Shown piece after piece: positions 1-9,612 of a stretch of DNA of 64,000 nucleotides (positions are counted from its first letter, which is position 1; each line of letters starts with the position of its first letter). The stretch comes from an uncultured Bryobacterales bacterium. Lineage in GTDB: Bacteria; Acidobacteriota; Terriglobia; Bryobacterales; Bryobacteraceae. Below the pieces are notes generated by a model. It saw only the letters and a program-made list of their open reading frames with translations. It made no database searches and was not told the DNA's origin. The position numbers were made by a program, and so were the translations under genes. The stretch spans positions 1-64,000 of the forward strand of contig CALGAR010000142.1 of NCBI GenBank assembly GCA_937959285.1, in the 5' to 3' direction.

Positions 1-2
1 TC

Positions 3-596
3 AGCAAGAACAGCTTCGCGCCGGAGAAACCCGGCACGCGGATTGTTCCCTCTGTGTCCGTCCCGGGAGGGCCGAGAGCGGTGACATCGATGACGAACGT
101 CGCGCTCGTATCGCTGGAGCCCGCGAACGCCTCCATCAACGGCACGCGGCTGATGGCCCGAGCCCTGGAGGCGCTCGCAACCAGCAACGCCGAAGTCCTG
201 GCGTTCTCGAGCTCCAGCTACCGGCAGAGCTTCTGCTTCCTGGTCCGGCAGGCGGAGCTGCCGTCGGCCTTGGAAAGCCTGGAGGCAGGCTTGGCCCTGG
301 AGCTGGCGCACGGATATGTTCGTCCGATCGAGGTCGATACGGAAGTCGGCCTGCTGGCCGTGGTCGGAGAAGGGATGCGAGGCACGCCCGGTCTGGCAGG
401 CCGGATCTTCACGGCGGTCTCCCGAGAGAAAGTGAATATCATTGCCATCGCTCAAGGTTCGAGTGAGCTGACCATTGCGATTGTCGTCCGCAGGGATGGC
501 CTGGAGAAGGCAGTGAAAGCGGTCCACGCGGAGTGCCGGATGGGCGAGCGGACCTCAGCAGCGGGAGCCCTGCTGGGAACTGTTGATGGTGCTTGA
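3..596 (+). CDS. Aspartokinase, C-terminal part (runs off the left edge)
   Basis: This is the 3' end of an aspartate kinase, which phosphorylates aspartate at the head of the lysine/threonine/methionine pathway. The frame is open from the first bases of the window, so the gene begins outside it. The first visible residues, SKNSF..PGTRI, match the family motif (KNTxNPxAPGT) that joins the kinase domain to the regulatory region. Two ACT domains follow, and the second carries VVGEGMRGTPGLAGRIF and VNIIAIAQGSSE, typical of the lysine/threonine-binding interface. The protein stops soon after, with no homoserine dehydrogenase domain, so it is monofunctional despite resembling the ThrA regulatory part. 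A GTG at 54 is internal and not the start. Pathway role comes from family knowledge; the exact feedback ligand cannot be read. Confidence 0.9.
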   Translation, partial: SKNSFAPEKPGTRIVPSVSVPGGPRAVTSMTNVALVSLEPANASINGTRLMARALEALATSNAEVLAFSSSSYRQSFCFLVRQAELPSALESLEAGLALELAHGYVRPIEVDTEVGLLAVVGEGMRGTPGLAGRIFTAVSREKVNIIAIAQGSSELTIAIVVRRDGLEKAVKAVHAECRMGERTSAAGALLGTVDGA

Positions 597-598
597 CT

Positions 599-607
599 TG
601 GTATACT
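599..607 (+). promoter_or_regulatory. Possible extended -10 promoter for ppiD
   Basis: TGG followed by TATACT fits an extended -10 element about 115 bases ahead of the ppiD-like start. No good -35 box is placed correctly. The leader then holds a small hairpin (AAGCCC at 667-672 with GGGCTT at 678-683). This is a pattern match only. Confidence 0.3.
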
Positions 608-723
608 GGTTGGGAACGCGAGTACTATCGGCATACCGCATCCCGGCCCCATGCAACATGCACAACAAGCCCGCGCAGGGCTTATGCGTCACTGCCGTAG
701 TAGAAATCAGGAGATAAGAGTTT

Positions 724-2661
724 ATGTTTGACCTCTTCCGCAGCCGCAAAAAGTCTGTGAAGTACTTGTTGAGCGCCATCATGCTGCTGGTCGCGCTCTC
801 CATGGTGATCACACTTGTGCCCGGCTTCGGATCCGGGATGGGCAGCAACGAACAGGTGCTCGCGAAGATCGGCGGGACGGAATTGACTGTCCGCGAAGCC
901 CAGATTAATCTGCAGTCCGCGATCCGGGAAGGCCGCATCCCGAATGAAATCGTCGAACATTATGTTCCCCTTTACGTTAAGAAAATGATTGCGGACCGGG
1001 CGCTCGCCTATCAAGCGGAAAAGATGGGCTTGCGGGTTACCGAGGAGGAGGTGGCCAAGGCAATTCGGACACTCCTTCCGCAGTTGTTCGACGCCAATGG
1101 GAAATTTGTTGGCCGCGACAGCTACGCCGCTTTCCTCGCCCAGCTCAACCTGACCATTCCCGAGTTCGAAGAGAACCTCCGCAAACAGATGCTTGTCACC
1201 AAGCTGCAGGATCTCGTGCTCGAAGGCACAGTGGTGACGGATGAGGAAGTGGAGCGCGAGTTCAAGAGAACTCAAGAGAAGATCAAACTCGACTACATCC
1301 TGATTGCGCAGTCGAAGTACAAGGCGTCGGTCAAGGTCACACCGGAAGAGGTGAAGGAATACTTCGCCAAGACGCGTGAGAGCTACCAGATTCCAGAAAA
1401 GCGCAGCTTCCGGGTCCTGGCGCTGGATGAGGCGACGGTATCGGCAAACCTGACCGTTTCCGACGATGATCTGCGCCGCGCTTATGAGGCGGACAAGGAC
1501 CGCTTCCGCACGCCGGAGCGAGTGAAGGTGCGTCACATCCTGCTGAAGACCAGCGAGAAGCCGAAGGAAGAAGTGGCGAAGATTCGGGCCCGGGCAGAAG
1601 AGTTGCTGAAGCAGATTCGCGCGGGCGCCGATTTCGCGGAGCTGGCCAAGAAGAACTCCGAGGATACGGCATCAGCGGTGAACGGCGGCGCAATGGATTG
1701 GATCACTCGGGGTCAGACCGTACCGAACTTTGAGAAGACAGCGTTCTCTCTGAAGCCGAAGGAGATCAGCGACGTCATCGAAACCGAGTACGGCTTCCAT
1801 ATCGTACAGCTCCTCGAAAAGGAAGATGCGAAGCTGCGGAGCTTTGAGGAAGTCAAGGGCGAGCTGGCGCAAGAGGCCAAGCGGCAGATCGTCTTCGACC
1901 GGCTGCAGACGACCGCGGAGCAGGCTCGTGACGCCCTGGCAAAGACACCAAACCAGCCCGATGCCGTGGCGCAGAAGTTCGGCATGAAGCTGGCTTCGGT
2001 CGAGAAGGCTGCTCAAAACGACCCGATTCCCGAAGTCGGAGTGAGCCGGGAGCTGACAGATGCCATCTTCACAGCGCAAAAGGGAGAGGTGACACCCATC
2101 GTACAGGCCCCGGGCAACAAGCTTGTGTTCGCGGTCGTAACGGACATCCACCCGCAGCGCCAGGCTGAGCTCGCCGAAGTCGAGCAGCAAGTGCGGGACC
2201 GGCTGGCAACCGAAAAGGCGCAGCAGATGGTGCAGCAGAAGACGAATGAAGCCGCGGAAAAGCTGAAGACCGCGAACGGCGACCTTCAGAAGCTGGCGAG
2301 GGAACTCGGGCTCGAAGTGAAGACGACTCCCGAATTCACGCGCGACGGTGTCGCCGAAGGGCTTGCCCCTGCCTCGTCGGTAAGCGAAGCGTTCTCCAAG
2401 CAGGTTGGAGAGGTGTTCGGACCGATCTCGGTGATTCCGGAGGGCAACGCCATCATCAGAGTGGCCGCAAAGATACCGGCGGACATGACGCAGCTCGCAG
2501 CGCAGCGCGAACAGATTCGCAACAAGCTGAAGTCCGAGAAGGCTCGTGAACGGCAGGAGCTGCTCGAAGACAGCATCGTCACCCAGCTCACCAACGACCG
2601 GGAGATCAAGGTGAACCAAAGCGTCTTGACCAGACTGGTCAATGCCTACCGCCGCAGCTAG
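724..2661 (+). CDS. ppiD: PpiD/SurA-type peptidyl-prolyl isomerase, membrane anchored
   Basis: A 645-residue folding factor expected to sit in the inner membrane with its body in the periplasm. One hydrophobic anchor lies at about residues 14-35 after a basic start. A SurA-like N-terminal helical domain follows (from about residue 45), then a parvulin rotamase domain at about 265-375 with RVKVRHILLKT, the SEDT..NGGAMDW stretch and EYGFHIVQL. A long charged C-terminal region completes the SurA/PpiD architecture. In this family such proteins help newly secreted outer-membrane and periplasmic proteins fold. The ATG at 724 follows the ribosome site AGGAGATAAGAGTTT. The next gene overlaps or follows within a few bases, so the two are probably cotranscribed. 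Confidence 0.88.
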   Translation: MFDLFRSRKKSVKYLLSAIMLLVALSMVITLVPGFGSGMGSNEQVLAKIGGTELTVREAQINLQSAIREGRIPNEIVEHYVPLYVKKMIADRALAYQAEKMGLRVTEEEVAKAIRTLLPQLFDANGKFVGRDSYAAFLAQLNLTIPEFEENLRKQMLVTKLQDLVLEGTVVTDEEVEREFKRTQEKIKLDYILIAQSKYKASVKVTPEEVKEYFAKTRESYQIPEKRSFRVLALDEATVSANLTVSDDDLRRAYEADKDRFRTPERVKVRHILLKTSEKPKEEVAKIRARAEELLKQIRAGADFAELAKKNSEDTASAVNGGAMDWITRGQTVPNFEKTAFSLKPKEISDVIETEYGFHIVQLLEKEDAKLRSFEEVKGELAQEAKRQIVFDRLQTTAEQARDALAKTPNQPDAVAQKFGMKLASVEKAAQNDPIPEVGVSRELTDAIFTAQKGEVTPIVQAPGNKLVFAVVTDIHPQRQAELAEVEQQVRDRLATEKAQQMVQQKTNEAAEKLKTANGDLQKLARELGLEVKTTPEFTRDGVAEGLAPASSVSEAFSKQVGEVFGPISVIPEGNAIIRVAAKIPADMTQLAAQREQIRNKLKSEKARERQELLEDSIVTQLTNDREIKVNQSVLTRLVNAYRRS

Positions 2662-2668
2662 CGCGCAC

Positions 2669-3346
2669 ATGATCAACGCGCTGCTGAAGGGCCTTCAGAC
2701 ACTCACGGATCCCGAGAAGCTCATTGTTCTTCTCGGGACCGTCATGACGGGGTGGCTTGGTTACGCGCTCCTTTTTCTGATCGTTTTTGCCGAGACTGGT
2801 CTGCTCGTCGGCTTCTTTCTGCCCGGCGATTCGCTCCTGTTCACTGTCGGCGTCGTGGCGGGCGCAGGCAGTCTCGATATCGTCACCATCAACATCGTTC
2901 TGATGGCGGCCGCGATCCTTGGCGATGGCGTCGGCTATTACCTGGGACGCCGGGCCGGCCCCCACATCTTCAACCGGCCGAACTCGCGATTCTTCCGCAG
3001 AGAGCATCTCGAACGCACTCGCGAGTTCTATGAGAAGCACGGCGGCAAGACCATCATCTACGCTCGCTTTATTCCCATCATCCGCACGTTCGCACCCTTT
3101 GTCGCCGGCGTGGCCGAGATGAGCTACCCGCGATTCCTGTCGTTCAACATCTTTGGTGGAATTGGCTGGGTTTTTTTGATGACGATGCTCGGCTACGGCC
3201 TCGGGTCCGTGCCGATTGTGCGGCAGCATTTCGAAAAGGTCATCCTCGCCATTATTTTCGTGTCGGTGCTGCCGGTCGTTATTGAAACCATCAAGTCGAA
3301 GCGTCAGCCGGCCGCCCGGGCCACTGCCGCTCAGTCGCGAGACTAG
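2669..3346 (+). CDS. DedA family membrane protein
   Basis: An integral membrane protein of the DedA/SNARE-associated Golgi family, thought to act as lipid flippases or transporters in envelope maintenance. Visible hallmarks are the hydrophobic N-terminal segments, FAETGLLVGFFLPGDSLLF, the stretch GDGVGYYLGRRAG, and the basic motif YARFIPIIRTFAPFVAG, which carries the essential arginines, followed by further hydrophobic segments. The ATG at 2669 lies seven bases after the ppiD stop. An in-frame ATG at 2642 would overlap ppiD by 20 bases, and neither start has a clear ribosome site. The family call is firm; the transported lipid is unknown. Confidence 0.88.
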   Translation: MINALLKGLQTLTDPEKLIVLLGTVMTGWLGYALLFLIVFAETGLLVGFFLPGDSLLFTVGVVAGAGSLDIVTINIVLMAAAILGDGVGYYLGRRAGPHIFNRPNSRFFRREHLERTREFYEKHGGKTIIYARFIPIIRTFAPFVAGVAEMSYPRFLSFNIFGGIGWVFLMTMLGYGLGSVPIVRQHFEKVILAIIFVSVLPVVIETIKSKRQPAARATAAQSRD

Positions 3347-3403
3347 TTCCCCGATCCCTTCTCCCGCGCGCCCGTCAGGAACTTTGTATACTTGTAGGCC
3401 GCT

Positions 3404-4504
3404 ATGTCTCGATTTTTGGCTTCCCTTCTTTTGGCCTTGCTGCCATTAGCGGCACAGGCGCCGCCCCCGGTTGTTTCCCCGGAGGTTCACCCCGATGGCC
3501 GTGTCACCTTCCGGCTTCGTGCTCCCAATGCCACGAAGGTGGAGTTGTCGCGCGAAGGCGGAGTCAGAGTGGAAATGCAGAAAGGCGAGCACGGTATCTG
3601 GAGCGTAACCACGGACCCGCTGGCGCCGAACCTTTACGGGTACACCTTCATCGTCGACGGTATCAGCATCCTTGATCCCGTCAACTCCGTCATCAAGCCC
3701 AACCTGCTGGGTCTTCAGAACCTGGTCCACGTGCCAGGATCCATGCCCTGGGACCTGAAGGACGTGCCGCATGGATCGTTGCACCGGCACTTCTACCGGT
3801 CCGGGATCGTGGGTGACCAGCGGGACTTCTACGTGTACACTCCGCCCGGCTACGATGCCTCCGCGAAGACAACCTACCCGACCCTCTATCTGCTTCATGG
3901 CTTCAGTGACGATGCAAGCGGCTGGACGTCCGTGGGACGCGCGCACATCATCCTGGACAACCTGATCGCAGAGGGGAAGGCAAAGCCGATGCTGGTGGTG
4001 ATGCCTCTGGGCTACGGGGCTCCGGAAATCGTGAAGCGTAATGGTCCCGGATTCCGGAACCCGGAGCTGGTGAAGCGGAACTTCGACGGTTTTCGCGACG
4101 CCCTGTTGCAGGAGGTGATCCCGCTGGTGGAGAAGACGTACCGCGTATCGAAAGATCGCACGCAACGCGCGATCGCTGGTCTTTCGATGGGAGGCTCGGA
4201 AGCGCTTCTTACCGGGCTGAATGCACTCGATCGCTTTGCGTGGGTTGGCGCCTTCAGCTCTGGCGGCCTGCCGCCCGAGTTTGAAAAGAACTTTCCCTCT
4301 CTCGATGCGAAAGCGAACGAGCAGTTAAAACTGCTCTGGATTGCCTGCGGAAAAGACGACCGCTTGATCGGCCTGAATCGGAATTTGGTCGACTGGTTGA
4401 ACTCCAGGAAGATCCGCCACACGTGGATTGAAACGGAAGGGGCACACACCTGGATGGTCTGGCGCCGCTATCTGGCCGATTTCACACCGCTACTGTTCCG
4501 GTGA
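3404..4504 (+). CDS. Secreted alpha/beta-hydrolase esterase with N-terminal E-set domain
   Basis: A 366-residue exported hydrolase of the XynZ/feruloyl-esterase (esterase D) group. A signal peptide at residues 1-17 (MSRFLASLLLALLPLAAQA) is followed by an immunoglobulin-like E-set module (about 20-110) of the kind found in carbohydrate-active enzymes, then the esterase domain. The nucleophile is Ser261 in GLSMGG. Likely partners are Asp318 or Asp319 in GKDDRLIG and His348 in EGAHTWMVW. LYLLHGFSDD is the usual oxyanion-side strand. The E-set plus esterase layout suggests an ester on a plant or microbial polysaccharide as substrate, but no substrate can be read from the sequence. No polysaccharide-utilisation neighbours are present. 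Confidence 0.87.
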   Translation: MSRFLASLLLALLPLAAQAPPPVVSPEVHPDGRVTFRLRAPNATKVELSREGGVRVEMQKGEHGIWSVTTDPLAPNLYGYTFIVDGISILDPVNSVIKPNLLGLQNLVHVPGSMPWDLKDVPHGSLHRHFYRSGIVGDQRDFYVYTPPGYDASAKTTYPTLYLLHGFSDDASGWTSVGRAHIILDNLIAEGKAKPMLVVMPLGYGAPEIVKRNGPGFRNPELVKRNFDGFRDALLQEVIPLVEKTYRVSKDRTQRAIAGLSMGGSEALLTGLNALDRFAWVGAFSSGGLPPEFEKNFPSLDAKANEQLKLLWIACGKDDRLIGLNRNLVDWLNSRKIRHTWIETEGAHTWMVWRRYLADFTPLLFR

Positions 4505-4903
4505 GCGCAGCTCGGAAGCAGGCGGCTGTTCCGCTCGATTGATAAGAAAGGTGGCTGTGGCTTCGAAGAATTCGCGAAGCTTCGCCTCTACGTCCTGCGG
4601 CAGATTCGCCTGCTCCAGCGCACGCCCCATGCATTGTATCCAGCGGTCCCGAGCTAGCCGGTCGATCGGGAATGGGGCGTGCCGCATGCGCAGCCGGGGA
4701 TGCCCTCTGCGCTCCAGGTACCGCGGGGGGCCGCCAAATCGGAACACGAGAAAGTCAAACAGGCGTTCCTCCGCGCCCGCAAGATCATCCTCCGGATACA
4801 TGGGCCGCAACACATCGTCCTGAGCCACCTGCTGATAGAATGCGGCTACGAGGCGTCGAAAGCCGTCTTCTCCAATTACGGAATAAACGTCCAGCTCGTC
4901 CAC
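4490..4903 (-). CDS. glbO: Truncated haemoglobin, group II
   Basis: A small 2-on-2 globin of the TrHbO type, binding haem and O2/NO. The diagnostic run is DVLRPMYPEDDLAGAEERL, then GGPPRYLERRGHPRLRMRH, with the proximal histidine in RHAPFPI, and a C-terminal helix with RALEQANLP. I place the start at the GTG at 4903, one base after the stop of the upstream protease, which suits translational coupling. A TTG at 4924 is in frame but would overlap the protease. The gene's 3' end overlaps the convergent esterase by 15 bases. It is the last gene of the long minus-strand run. Its link to the protease is positional only. Confidence 0.88.
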   Translation of the reverse strand: MDELDVYSVIGEDGFRRLVAAFYQQVAQDDVLRPMYPEDDLAGAEERLFDFLVFRFGGPPRYLERRGHPRLRMRHAPFPIDRLARDRWIQCMGRALEQANLPQDVEAKLREFFEATATFLINRAEQPPASELRSPEQ

Positions 4904-4904
4904 T

Positions 4905-6362
4905 TCACGCTCCCGCTTTCGCAAGCTCCGCGAGGGCCCGCCGCACGACCGGATCTCGCCGCACTTCCACTTCGTCGCCTTTCTCCACGCTTACCGCCTG
5001 GTTGAGAATCTCCTGCTTCAGCCGGCTCTGGATCCAGTCGCGGTCACGGGACCACTCGGCGATGCCGGGCCTGATATTTCTTTGTGAAAGAAAGAACTGA
5101 AACTCGTCGAGAATCTCCGGCGTGACTTCGAAGTTTTCCGGCACTTTGCCCACTCGCTGCAAGTACTGTGTGGCAAAAGAGGGGAAGGAAGCAGTCGCCT
5201 CAATCACCACTCCCAGGCGCGAGTTGACTTCCGGATAAACCACGATGTCCGGCTGAATCCCTCCGCCGCCTGATACCTTGCGGCCTGAGTCCGTCGCATA
5301 TTCCTGAGAAGAGCCAGAGGATGCGATTGATTCCCCAAGCTGCCCCGTGCGAAGCGGCTTTTGGATAGACCGGCCGCTTGGGGTGTAATAGAAGGCCGTT
5401 GTCAGCGCGAGTCCGCTATTGCCGCTGAGGGGGTAGACGCTTTGCACCAGCCCTTTGCCGAAGCTGGGTTCGCCGATGATGATTCCCCGGTCGTGATCCT
5501 GCAGCGCACCCGCGACGATCTCCGAACTGCTGGCCGTCTTCTCGTTAATGAGTACCGCAACGGGAAAGCTGTAAGGGCTGGCCGTGGCCGGCACGTCAAT
5601 GTCCTTGGCCTCGGAGGCCCTTCCGCGAATGCTTAGAATCTTCTGCCCCGGCTTAAGAAACAGCGAGGCTGTATCGAGCGCCGCCGTCATGACGCCGCCG
5701 GTGTTATTGCGAAGATCGAGAATAACCCCTTTGAGAGACGCTCCGCCCATTCTCTCGATCGCGTCGCGGATCTCTTTGCCGGTCGACGCGTCAAAACTCG
5801 CGACGCGCAGATAGGCAATGCCTCCATCAAGCATGAACGTTCGCTCGACGCTGTTCGACTGCATCTCCTCGGGGGTGAGCACAAACTCGAGCAGACGCGC
5901 GTTTCCAGGCCGGCGCACCACCAGGTGAACCTGCCTTTGCCGAGACTGCGCGAGCAAAGCAACCAGCTGCTCGGTCTCCAGCCGGTCGAGCGCAATATTG
6001 TTGATCGCGACAATCTCGTCACCCGGCCCGATGCCGGATCGCGCCGAGGGAGTGCCGGGAAGCGTCTGCAACACAATCACGCGGCCGGGAAGAACGGAGA
6101 CGACGCTCCCGAATCCCTTGCGGACGGATCGCTCCAGTTCCTGCAATTGTTCGAACTGAGCCGGATCGAAGAAGACGGAGTGCGGATCGAGACGCTTCAG
6201 AAGCCCGGGAATCGCCCCTTCGTAGAAGGCTTTATCAGCGGGCACGGGATCGGCCGCATGCTCTTCCACCAACGCGAACACATCGATGAAGCGCTTGACG
6301 TTTTCCTCGAGATCGCCGGCGGGCGCGGCCAGCAACAGGAATGCCGGTACCCAGAAAAGCAT
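4905..6362 (-). CDS. S41 carboxy-terminal processing protease with PDZ domain
   Basis: A periplasmic serine protease of the CtpA/Prc family, about 485 residues from the ATG at 6362. A hydrophobic signal segment (MLFWVPAFLLLAAPAG) comes first, then a helical N-terminal region, a PDZ domain (about 95-170, with GFGSVVSVLPG and GPGDEIVAIN), and the peptidase core. The Ser/Lys dyad is visible as TASSSEIVAGAL and GEPSFGKGLVQ. These enzymes trim C-termini or degrade tagged envelope proteins. The frame stays open upstream to 6443, but 6362 is preferred because it begins at the signal peptide and lies after the ddl stop at 6394. Substrate unknown. Confidence 0.9.
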   Translation of the reverse strand: MLFWVPAFLLLAAPAGDLEENVKRFIDVFALVEEHAADPVPADKAFYEGAIPGLLKRLDPHSVFFDPAQFEQLQELERSVRKGFGSVVSVLPGRVIVLQTLPGTPSARSGIGPGDEIVAINNIALDRLETEQLVALLAQSRQRQVHLVVRRPGNARLLEFVLTPEEMQSNSVERTFMLDGGIAYLRVASFDASTGKEIRDAIERMGGASLKGVILDLRNNTGGVMTAALDTASLFLKPGQKILSIRGRASEAKDIDVPATASPYSFPVAVLINEKTASSSEIVAGALQDHDRGIIIGEPSFGKGLVQSVYPLSGNSGLALTTAFYYTPSGRSIQKPLRTGQLGESIASSGSSQEYATDSGRKVSGGGGIQPDIVVYPEVNSRLGVVIEATASFPSFATQYLQRVGKVPENFEVTPEILDEFQFFLSQRNIRPGIAEWSRDRDWIQSRLKQEILNQAVSVEKGDEVEVRRDPVVRRALAELAKAGA

Positions 6363-6393
6363 GCGCAGACGCTCGTTCCTTCTCAGTGTAGCG

Positions 6394-7371
6394 TTAAAGG
6401 CTGAACCGGGTAGCCTGCCGGGCCTTGTGGCGTTCGAGAGCAAGCTGTATGAGCCGGTCTACCAGGCGGGGCAAAGGCAAACCGCTGTAGTCCCACATTC
6501 TGGGATACATGCTGATGCTTGTGAAGCCGGGAATGGTGTTGATCTCGTTGATGTAGAGAAGCCCTGTGCTCGCTTCCAGCAGGAAATCCACGCGCGCCAT
6601 TCCTTCGCAACCGACGGCCTTGTAGGACTCCACCGCCAGACGTCGCAGTTCCTCTGTCTGCTCCGCCGTCAGATCGGCTGGAATCTGGGTGCGCGCTTTG
6701 TCGAGGATGTACTTGTCTTCGTAGTCGTAGAAGTCTCTGGAGGGGAAAATCTCACAGGGCAGGGAAGCTTCCGGGGTTTCATTGCCGAGCACGGCGCACT
6801 CGAACTCGCGGCCCTGGATCGCGCGCTCGACGACGATTTTGCGGTCGTAGGAGGCTGCGGTTTCGAGAGCACGCCGCAGTTCGTCGTCGTTGTGAACCTT
6901 TGAGATGCCGACGGACGACCCCAGATTCGCGGGTTTCACGAACATCGGATAGCCGAACCGAGCCGCGACAATCCGCCAATCCAGGCATTCCCGCGTCAGC
7001 GTCAGATGATCCACGACGGGGAGGTTCCGCTCCCGGCAGATCCGCTTCATTGCGTCCTTGTCCATCGAAAGCGACGACGCAAGAACACCGGGGCCTACGT
7101 AGGGCAGATCGGCAAGCTCCAGAAGGCCTTGTACTGTCCCATCCTCGCCGAAGGTACCGTGAAGCACAGGGAAAACGACGTCGATGTCCGCATTTGCTCC
7201 CGGCTCGGGCACGATGTGGCGAGGACTCCACTTACCCTCCTTGGAGATGAAAATCTCGACAACCTCGTAGCGCTCCGGATCCAAGGCTCCAATTACCGTC
7301 TTGGCAGAGCGCAAGGAGATTTCGTGTTCTCCGCTCCGGCCTCCGTAAAGAACCGCCACCCGTGTTTTCAT
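6394..7371 (-). CDS. ddl: D-alanine--D-alanine ligase
   Basis: An ATP-grasp enzyme joining two D-alanines for peptidoglycan precursors. MKTRVAVLYGGRSGEHEISL is a textbook Ddl N-terminus. The central ATP-grasp part includes FVKPANLGSSVGISK, and the C-terminal motif FLINEIN is present as LLYINEINTIPGFTSIS. The ATG at 7371 overlaps the arginase stop in an ATGA arrangement, so the two are translationally coupled. The open frame extends to 7494, but that part is arginase in another frame. Alanine racemase lies far away at 37.3-38.5 kb, so D-Ala supply and use are not in one operon here. Confidence 0.96.
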   Translation of the reverse strand: MKTRVAVLYGGRSGEHEISLRSAKTVIGALDPERYEVVEIFISKEGKWSPRHIVPEPGANADIDVVFPVLHGTFGEDGTVQGLLELADLPYVGPGVLASSLSMDKDAMKRICRERNLPVVDHLTLTRECLDWRIVAARFGYPMFVKPANLGSSVGISKVHNDDELRRALETAASYDRKIVVERAIQGREFECAVLGNETPEASLPCEIFPSRDFYDYEDKYILDKARTQIPADLTAEQTEELRRLAVESYKAVGCEGMARVDFLLEASTGLLYINEINTIPGFTSISMYPRMWDYSGLPLPRLVDRLIQLALERHKARQATRFSL

Positions 7372-8294
7372 AAAATTCGTTTTCCTAATGCGGAGAGAAT
7401 CAGTTCGACAGCGAGGATCGCCGTGCGATTCGCATCGTCGAGAATAGGATTCACTTCCACTACTTCCAAGGATGCCAGACGGGAGCAGTCGCACAAAATT
7501 TCCATCGCCAGATGGGCTTCCCGGTATGTGATTCCTCCGGGAACCGGAGTGCCGACGCCTGGCGCCTGGCTGGGATCCACGGAATCCATGTCCAGCGAAA
7601 GATGGATTGCATCGGTCCCGGCGGATGCGATCTCAACCGCCTTTTCCATCACGGCGCGCATGCCCAGCTCGTCAATGTCGCGCATCGTGAAAGCATGCAC
7701 GCCGGATCGGCGAACGTGCGTCCGCTCCCCCTCGTCCACTCTGCGAAGCCCGATGATCGCCACATTCCGCGGATCGACTTTTGGCGAGTACCCTCCAATT
7801 TTAGTCAACTCGTCCGGCCCCACCCCGATCAGGCACGCCAGCGGCATTCCATGAATGTTCCCACTGGGGCTGCTCTGTGGCGTGTTCATGTCCGCATGTG
7901 CGTCGATCCAGATTACGCCAATGTTTCTCCCCGTCTTGCGGAAGTGGCTGGAGACGCCGGAAACGGTGCCGATGGCGACCGAATGATCACCGCCGAGCAC
8001 GATCGGAAAGCTGTTCCGGCCAAGAGTCTCCTCTACCTTCCTCGCGAGCGTGTTGACCGTAGTCTGAATCTGCGGAAGATACTTGGCGTTCGCCTGCCCT
8101 TCAGGCTGCGTTTCCGCCTGTTCGACGGGAATGTTTCCGAGATCTTCCACGTCGTAGCCGAGACGCCTTAGCTGAGCCCGGAGGTTCGCCACACGGATGG
8201 CGGATACCCCCATGTCGACCCCGCGCCGTCCTGCGCCGAGGTCCATTGGAGCGCCAATGATGGAGATCTTCGAAGCGCGGCCTGTAGGTTGCAT
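7368..8294 (-). CDS. rocF: Arginase
   Basis: Hydrolyses arginine to ornithine and urea with a binuclear manganese centre. All metal motifs are present: GGDHSVAIG, DAHADMNTP, and SLDMDSVDPS. About 308 residues from the ATG at 8294, normal for bacterial arginase. The start begins four bases after the asnS stop; the longer open frame to 8480 lies inside asnS and is rejected. The gene overlaps ddl by four bases (ATGA). The neighbours do not suggest an arginine catabolic operon, so the role may be nitrogen recycling or polyamine precursor supply (inference). Agmatinase is a less likely reading because the arginase-type N-terminus IGAPMDLGAGRRGVDMG is present. Confidence 0.93.
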   Translation of the reverse strand: MQPTGRASKISIIGAPMDLGAGRRGVDMGVSAIRVANLRAQLRRLGYDVEDLGNIPVEQAETQPEGQANAKYLPQIQTTVNTLARKVEETLGRNSFPIVLGGDHSVAIGTVSGVSSHFRKTGRNIGVIWIDAHADMNTPQSSPSGNIHGMPLACLIGVGPDELTKIGGYSPKVDPRNVAIIGLRRVDEGERTHVRRSGVHAFTMRDIDELGMRAVMEKAVEIASAGTDAIHLSLDMDSVDPSQAPGVGTPVPGGITYREAHLAMEILCDCSRLASLEVVEVNPILDDANRTAILAVELILSALGKRIL

Positions 8295-8298
8295 AGCG

Positions 8299-9609
8299 TT
8301 ATGGTTTGGTCCGGTACAGCATTCGCGGGAAGGCAATGGTTTCCCGGACGTGCTCCAGCCCGCAGATCCAGGCCACACAGCGCTCAACGCCCATGCCGAA
8401 GCCCGCGTGCGGGACACTGCCATACTTCCGCAAGTCCAGGTACCAGTCGAACGCTTCGCGCGGCAGGTTGTGCTCTTCAATGCGCTTTACGAGCAGATCG
8501 TAGTCGTGGATGCGCTGACCGCCTCCGATGATCTCGCCGTAGCCCTCCGGCGCCAGCACGTCGACCCCTAGCACAACTTCAGGCCGGTCGGGGTCCGGCT
8601 GGAAGTAAAACGCTTTGACCTGCGCAGGGTAGCGGTCAACCATCACCGGCCGGTCGAAGTCCTCGCTGAGAAGGGTTTCATCCGTGCCGCCGAAATCGCC
8701 GCCCCACTGAATCTGACTGCCCTTGGCCTGAAGCCGTTCCACCGCCTCGTCGTAGCTAATGCGGGGGAACGGGGCCTGAATCGCTTCGAGCTTGCTGATA
8801 TCCCGTTCGAGGGTTGTCAGCTCCGGCCTGCGATTCTCAAGCACCCTCCGGACAACGAAGACAATCAGCTCTTCGGCGACGCGCTTGACGTCCTCGAGCG
8901 TCGCATAGGCCATTTCCGGCTCCACCATCCAGAATTCGGTAAGGTGACGCCTCGTCTTCGATTTCTCCGCACGGAACGTCGGGCCGAAGGTGTAAACCTT
9001 GCCGAAAGCCATCGCCGTCGCTTCGTTGTACAACTGGCCCGACTGTGTGAGGTACACCTTCTCGTCGTCGAAGTAGTTGCATTCGAAGAGTGTGGTCGTA
9101 CCCTCACACGCCGCAGGCGTAAAGATCGGGGTATCCACGAGCGTGAAGCCGTTGCAATCGAAGTACTCGCGGATTGCCCGGATGATCTCATGCCGTATAC
9201 GAAGGATCGCGTGCTGGCGACGGCTGCGAATCCACAGGTGCCTGTGATCCATCAGGAAATCGACGCCGTGCTCTTTCGGCGTGATGGGGTAGGGATCGGA
9301 CTCGGGCACGCGCTGCACAACCTGAACGCCCTGCACATCCAGCTCCACCCCTCCCGGCGCACGTTCCTCCGCTCGCAACTGGCCTGTGACGATCAGCGAC
9401 GACTCCTGCGTCAGCCCCTTTAACTCGTTGAAGACGGCCTCAGGGAGCGCGGACTTCACAGCCACACACTGAATGATGCCCGTGCCGTCGCGGACAAGTG
9501 GAAAGACGATCTTGCCGGACTTGCGAAGATTGTAGAGCCAACCCGCAATCTCAACCGTTTGCCCTGCGTGGCTCCCGGCCTGTTGGATAGTAATGCGCGG
9601 AACTGCCAT
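8299..9609 (-). CDS. asnS: Asparaginyl-tRNA synthetase
   Basis: A class IIb aminoacyl-tRNA synthetase of 436 residues. An N-terminal OB-fold anticodon-binding domain (about 1-110, [16 protein letters not shown]) is followed by the catalytic domain. Motif 2 is [19 protein letters not shown] and motif 3 is the [16 protein letters not shown] stretch. The AsnS assignment over AspRS rests on the compact 436-residue size, the [13 protein letters not shown] segment and the absence of the bacterial AspRS GAD insertion. Direct Asn-tRNA charging is therefore available. The gene lies three bases from the upstream isomerase gene and four bases from arginase, inside one probable transcript. Confidence 0.94.
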   Translation of the reverse strand: MAVPRITIQQAGSHAGQTVEIAGWLYNLRKSGKIVFPLVRDGTGIIQCVAVKSALPEAVFNELKGLTQESSLIVTGQLRAEERAPGGVELDVQGVQVVQRVPESDPYPITPKEHGVDFLMDHRHLWIRSRRQHAILRIRHEIIRAIREYFDCNGFTLVDTPIFTPAACEGTTTLFECNYFDDEKVYLTQSGQLYNEATAMAFGKVYTFGPTFRAEKSKTRRHLTEFWMVEPEMAYATLEDVKRVAEELIVFVVRRVLENRRPELTTLERDISKLEAIQAPFPRISYDEAVERLQAKGSQIQWGGDFGGTDETLLSEDFDRPVMVDRYPAQVKAFYFQPDPDRPEVVLGVDVLAPEGYGEIIGGGQRIHDYDLLVKRIEEHNLPREAFDWYLDLRKYGSVPHAGFGMGVERCVAWICGLEHVRETIAFPRMLYRTKP

Positions 9610-9612
9610 AGC

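Noticed and set aside
593..607. TTGACT next to TATACT as a full promoter for ppiD
   Set aside because: The two boxes are only three bases apart; only an extended -10 reading is possible.
1672..2676. 334-codon open frame antisense to ppiD
   Set aside because: Shadow of the PpiD coding frame with repeated Leu/Arg/His composition typical of antisense reading.
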